NCBI GenBank assembly: GCA_910584965.1
Contig: CAJUDZ010000017.1
Coordinates: 1 to 64,000, forward strand
Source of the DNA: an uncultured Lachnospiraceae bacterium
Lineage (GTDB): Bacteria; Bacillota; Clostridia; Lachnospirales; Lachnospiraceae
Length of the DNA: 64,000 nucleotides
Direction of reading: 5' to 3'
The translations under genes were made by a program, and so were the position numbers. The notes beneath the pieces are model-generated. The model saw only the letters and a program-made list of their open reading frames with translations. It did not search any database and had not been told where the DNA came from. Below, one piece after another: positions 62,305 through 64,000 of this stretch. The stretch's first letter is position 1. Each line of letters opens with the position of its first letter.

Positions 62305-63308
62305 ATGGCGAGAGCACTTGGCATAGGAAATCAGGATTTTGAAAAAGTCAGGGTAAACGACAATTTTTACATTGATAAAACAAAATTTATCAAAGAATGG
62401 TGGGACAGAGGGGACAGCGTGACACTGATCACCCGTCCAAGAAGATTTGGGAAAACCCTGAATATGAGTATGGTGGAAAAGTTCTTTTCCGTCAATTATG
62501 CTGACAGAAGCGATTTGTTTGAAGGTCTTTTTATATGGCAGGAAGAAAAATATCGAAAGATGCAGGGAACATATCCGGTTTTATTTATCAGTTTTGCAGA
62601 TGTAAAAGAAAATTCCTTTATACAGGCTCGAAAAAAGATATGCCGTATTATCAAAGAACTTTATAGGCAATTCGCATTTTTAACAGAAGAAAATTTTTTC
62701 AGTACAGATGAGAAAAGGGATTTTGGGCGAATTTCTGTTGATATGGAGGATAATGAGGCATCTTTTGCCATAAAAGGGTTATCAGGATATCTGGAACGTT
62801 ATTATGGAAAGAAAGTTATTATTCTTTTGGATGAGTACGATACCCCAATGCAGGAAGCTTATGTAAATGGTTACTGGACGGAACTGGCGGCATTTATCAG
62901 AAGCTTGTTTAATTCTACTTTTAAGACGAATCCTTATCTGGAACGTGCTATTATGACAGGAATCACCAGAATCAGCAAAGAATCCATTTTTCTGATCTGA
63001 ACAATCTGGAAGTAGTGACCACCACATCGGAGAAATATGCAGATTGTTTTGGCTTTACGGAAAAAGAAGTATTTTCAGCATTGGAGGAATACGGACTATC
63101 GGACCAGAAACAACAGGTTAAAGACTGGTATGACGGATTTACATTTGGGAGAGTGACGGATATCTATAATCCATGGTCTGTTATCGGTTTTCTGGATAAA
63201 AAAAGAGCAGGCGCTTACTGGGCCAATACCAGCAGTAACAGCCTTGTGGGGAAACTGGTGCGCGAAGGAAGCAGAAATGTAAAGGAAAACTTTGAATCTC
63301 CTTATTGA
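62305..63308 (+). pseudogene. AAA-ATPase-like/PD-(D/E)XK protein, frameshifted and 3'-truncated
   Basis: The frame from 62305 has the PF09820-type N-terminus (YIDKTKFIKEWWDRG), Walker A-like RPRRFGKTLNMSM and Walker B-like VIILLDEYDTPMQEAY. At 62988-62992 a run of five T replaces an expected six, ending the frame at 63000; the +1 frame continues as SDLNNLEVVTTTSEKYADC, GFTEKEVFSALEEYGL and WYDGFTFGRVTDIYNPWSV to 63308. The C-terminal nuclease domain is missing: the homology ends at VKENFES, about 63300. So it has two lesions and is very probably dead. Start at 62305 follows AAAAGGGG. Confidence 0.8.
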
Positions 63309-63309
63309 A

Positions 63310-64000
63310 CAGAAAAAAATCAGGACATAAATGAGTCAGGTTTAAATCCAATTCTTTCTCGGAGGAAAAGAATGATTCAAATAATTGTTGCAGCGAATCA
63401 GCAGAAAGCTTAATGTCATAGAGGCTGCTTTTGTGTTTTGTAATAAGATCCAGCGTATCCTGATACTGGGGAATCTCTAATGGGCGCAGGATTTGTTTGT
63501 AATTACTTTCGATGTATTTTGCTAATACATCCATTGCATAAGTCAAACGTAATTTATGTGTGTATTGAGGGTTCTGATTAGAATCAACAGGATATTGTTT
63601 TTCGATTACTTCCATAATCATATTGGTAAAACACCATTCATAAATCGGAATCACATATTCTGCCATGTAATTACAGAAAAGCCAGAATTGATCAAGCCAT
63701 TTCGTAAATTGAAAATAGTTCGTAGATTTGAGGGGATTCAATGATACTGGTGCTCATATCAAGACGATGGTTGTGCCAAAAGTCAAGATAGGATATTGGA
63801 GTTGTAATCAATTTGTCAAAGGCATATTGTAGAAAGTATTGTCGGCTAAAAGTATTGGGGAGCTTTTGGCAAAGACATAATGTGTCTAATATTTCTTTTT
63901 GCCCAAGTCTGAAAAGTGTGTTTTTTTCTATTCTATGTATATTCCGTAACAGACAGTACAGAAGATTGAAATTAAATATTCTCTCCATAATATGATAGTG
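63310..64000 (-). pseudogene. AT-rich gene, frameshifted, partial at window edge
   Basis: On the minus strand an open frame enters from the right edge (RIEKNTLFRLGQKEILDTLC, SYLDFWHNHRLDMSTSIIE) and stops at 63692; a second frame continues in the same sense from about 63741 (WLDQFWLFCNYMAEYVIPIY, RLTYAMDVLAKYIESNYKQI, HKSSLYDIKLSADSLQQL). One +1 shift near 63690-63720 would join them into a ~230-residue helical protein. The end runs into the antisense of the AAA-ATPase remnant with no natural stop, so its 3' end is also lost. Its composition is clearly AT-richer than the flanks. No family recognised. Confidence 0.5.

Noticed and set aside
1..64000. CRISPR array or cas genes
   Set aside because: No regularly spaced direct repeats with unique spacers were seen; the repeats present are coding tandem units.

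Overview
The window looks like the chromosome of an anaerobic Firmicute of the Lachnospiraceae type. The evidence is the set of families and their order: era-yqzL-recO, polA-coaE-FtsA-like-MBL, UPF0237/UPF0210, DUF512 radical SAM-der-plsY-gpsA, the oxygen-sensitive nrdDG pair, ferredoxin-dependent iorAB, and a giant acyl-CoA-dehydratase-activase-like fusion. SD-led ATG starts and sigma-A-type promoters (TTGACA/TATAAT, 16-18 bp spacers) are easy to see. Taxonomy is inferred from gene content; there is no rRNA in the window.

Left part (1-26 kb): a LytTR regulator with two small 4-TM paralogues; metA on the minus strand; two small conserved proteins; a minus-strand XRE/CPBP pair; the 1410-residue ASKHA activase fusion; a three-gene plus-strand unit (rhomboid-like pseudoprotease with zinc ribbon, sigma-70-like protein without region 4, 148-aa-class protein); an M16C peptidase; a DUF4349 lipoprotein; era, yqzL, recO; a lipoprotein; glyQS, alaS; a chemoreceptor; ung; lysA.

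Middle part (26-46.7 kb): tRNA-Leu(CAA) followed by a short decayed stretch with a 14-bp inverted repeat, then an HC2 zinc-finger membrane protein, polA, coaE, an FtsA-like ASKHA protein with a 60-bp tandem repeat, a YycJ-type MBL hydrolase, an ACT protein, UPF0210, a MATE transporter, a Cys-rich protein, prs (minus) divergent from the DUF512 protein, der, plsY, gpsA, a small unknown, and nrdD-nrdG behind a promoter carrying two NrdR-box-like sites 31 bp apart.

Aryl-acid module (46.7-54.8 kb): one promoter containing a perfect 8-bp inverted-repeat operator precedes seven co-directional genes: hotdog thioesterase, AMP-dependent acyl-CoA ligase, sodium:solute symporter, indolepyruvate:ferredoxin oxidoreductase alpha and beta, phenylacetate-CoA ligase, and a double-ACT protein. 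They would interconvert aryl-2-oxoacids, arylacetyl-CoA and arylacetates with reduced ferredoxin as a product. The module ends in a bidirectional terminator.

Right part (54.8-64 kb): an ABC permease and its ATPase, the latter cut exactly at the Walker A loop, mark the edge of an accessory, partly degenerate region. It holds a double-HTH regulator, two Rpn-family PD-(D/E)XK nucleases with KGMEKGME-type 12-bp repeats, an orphan excisionase-like HTH protein, a replication/primase-like N-terminal fragment joined to an unrelated C-terminal fragment, a zinc-ribbon membrane protein, a DUF5688 remnant, a 26-residue hydrophobic peptide, a frameshifted and 3'-truncated AAA-ATPase/PD-(D/E)XK gene, and an AT-rich broken gene running off the right edge. 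No CRISPR array, rRNA or complete transposase was seen.
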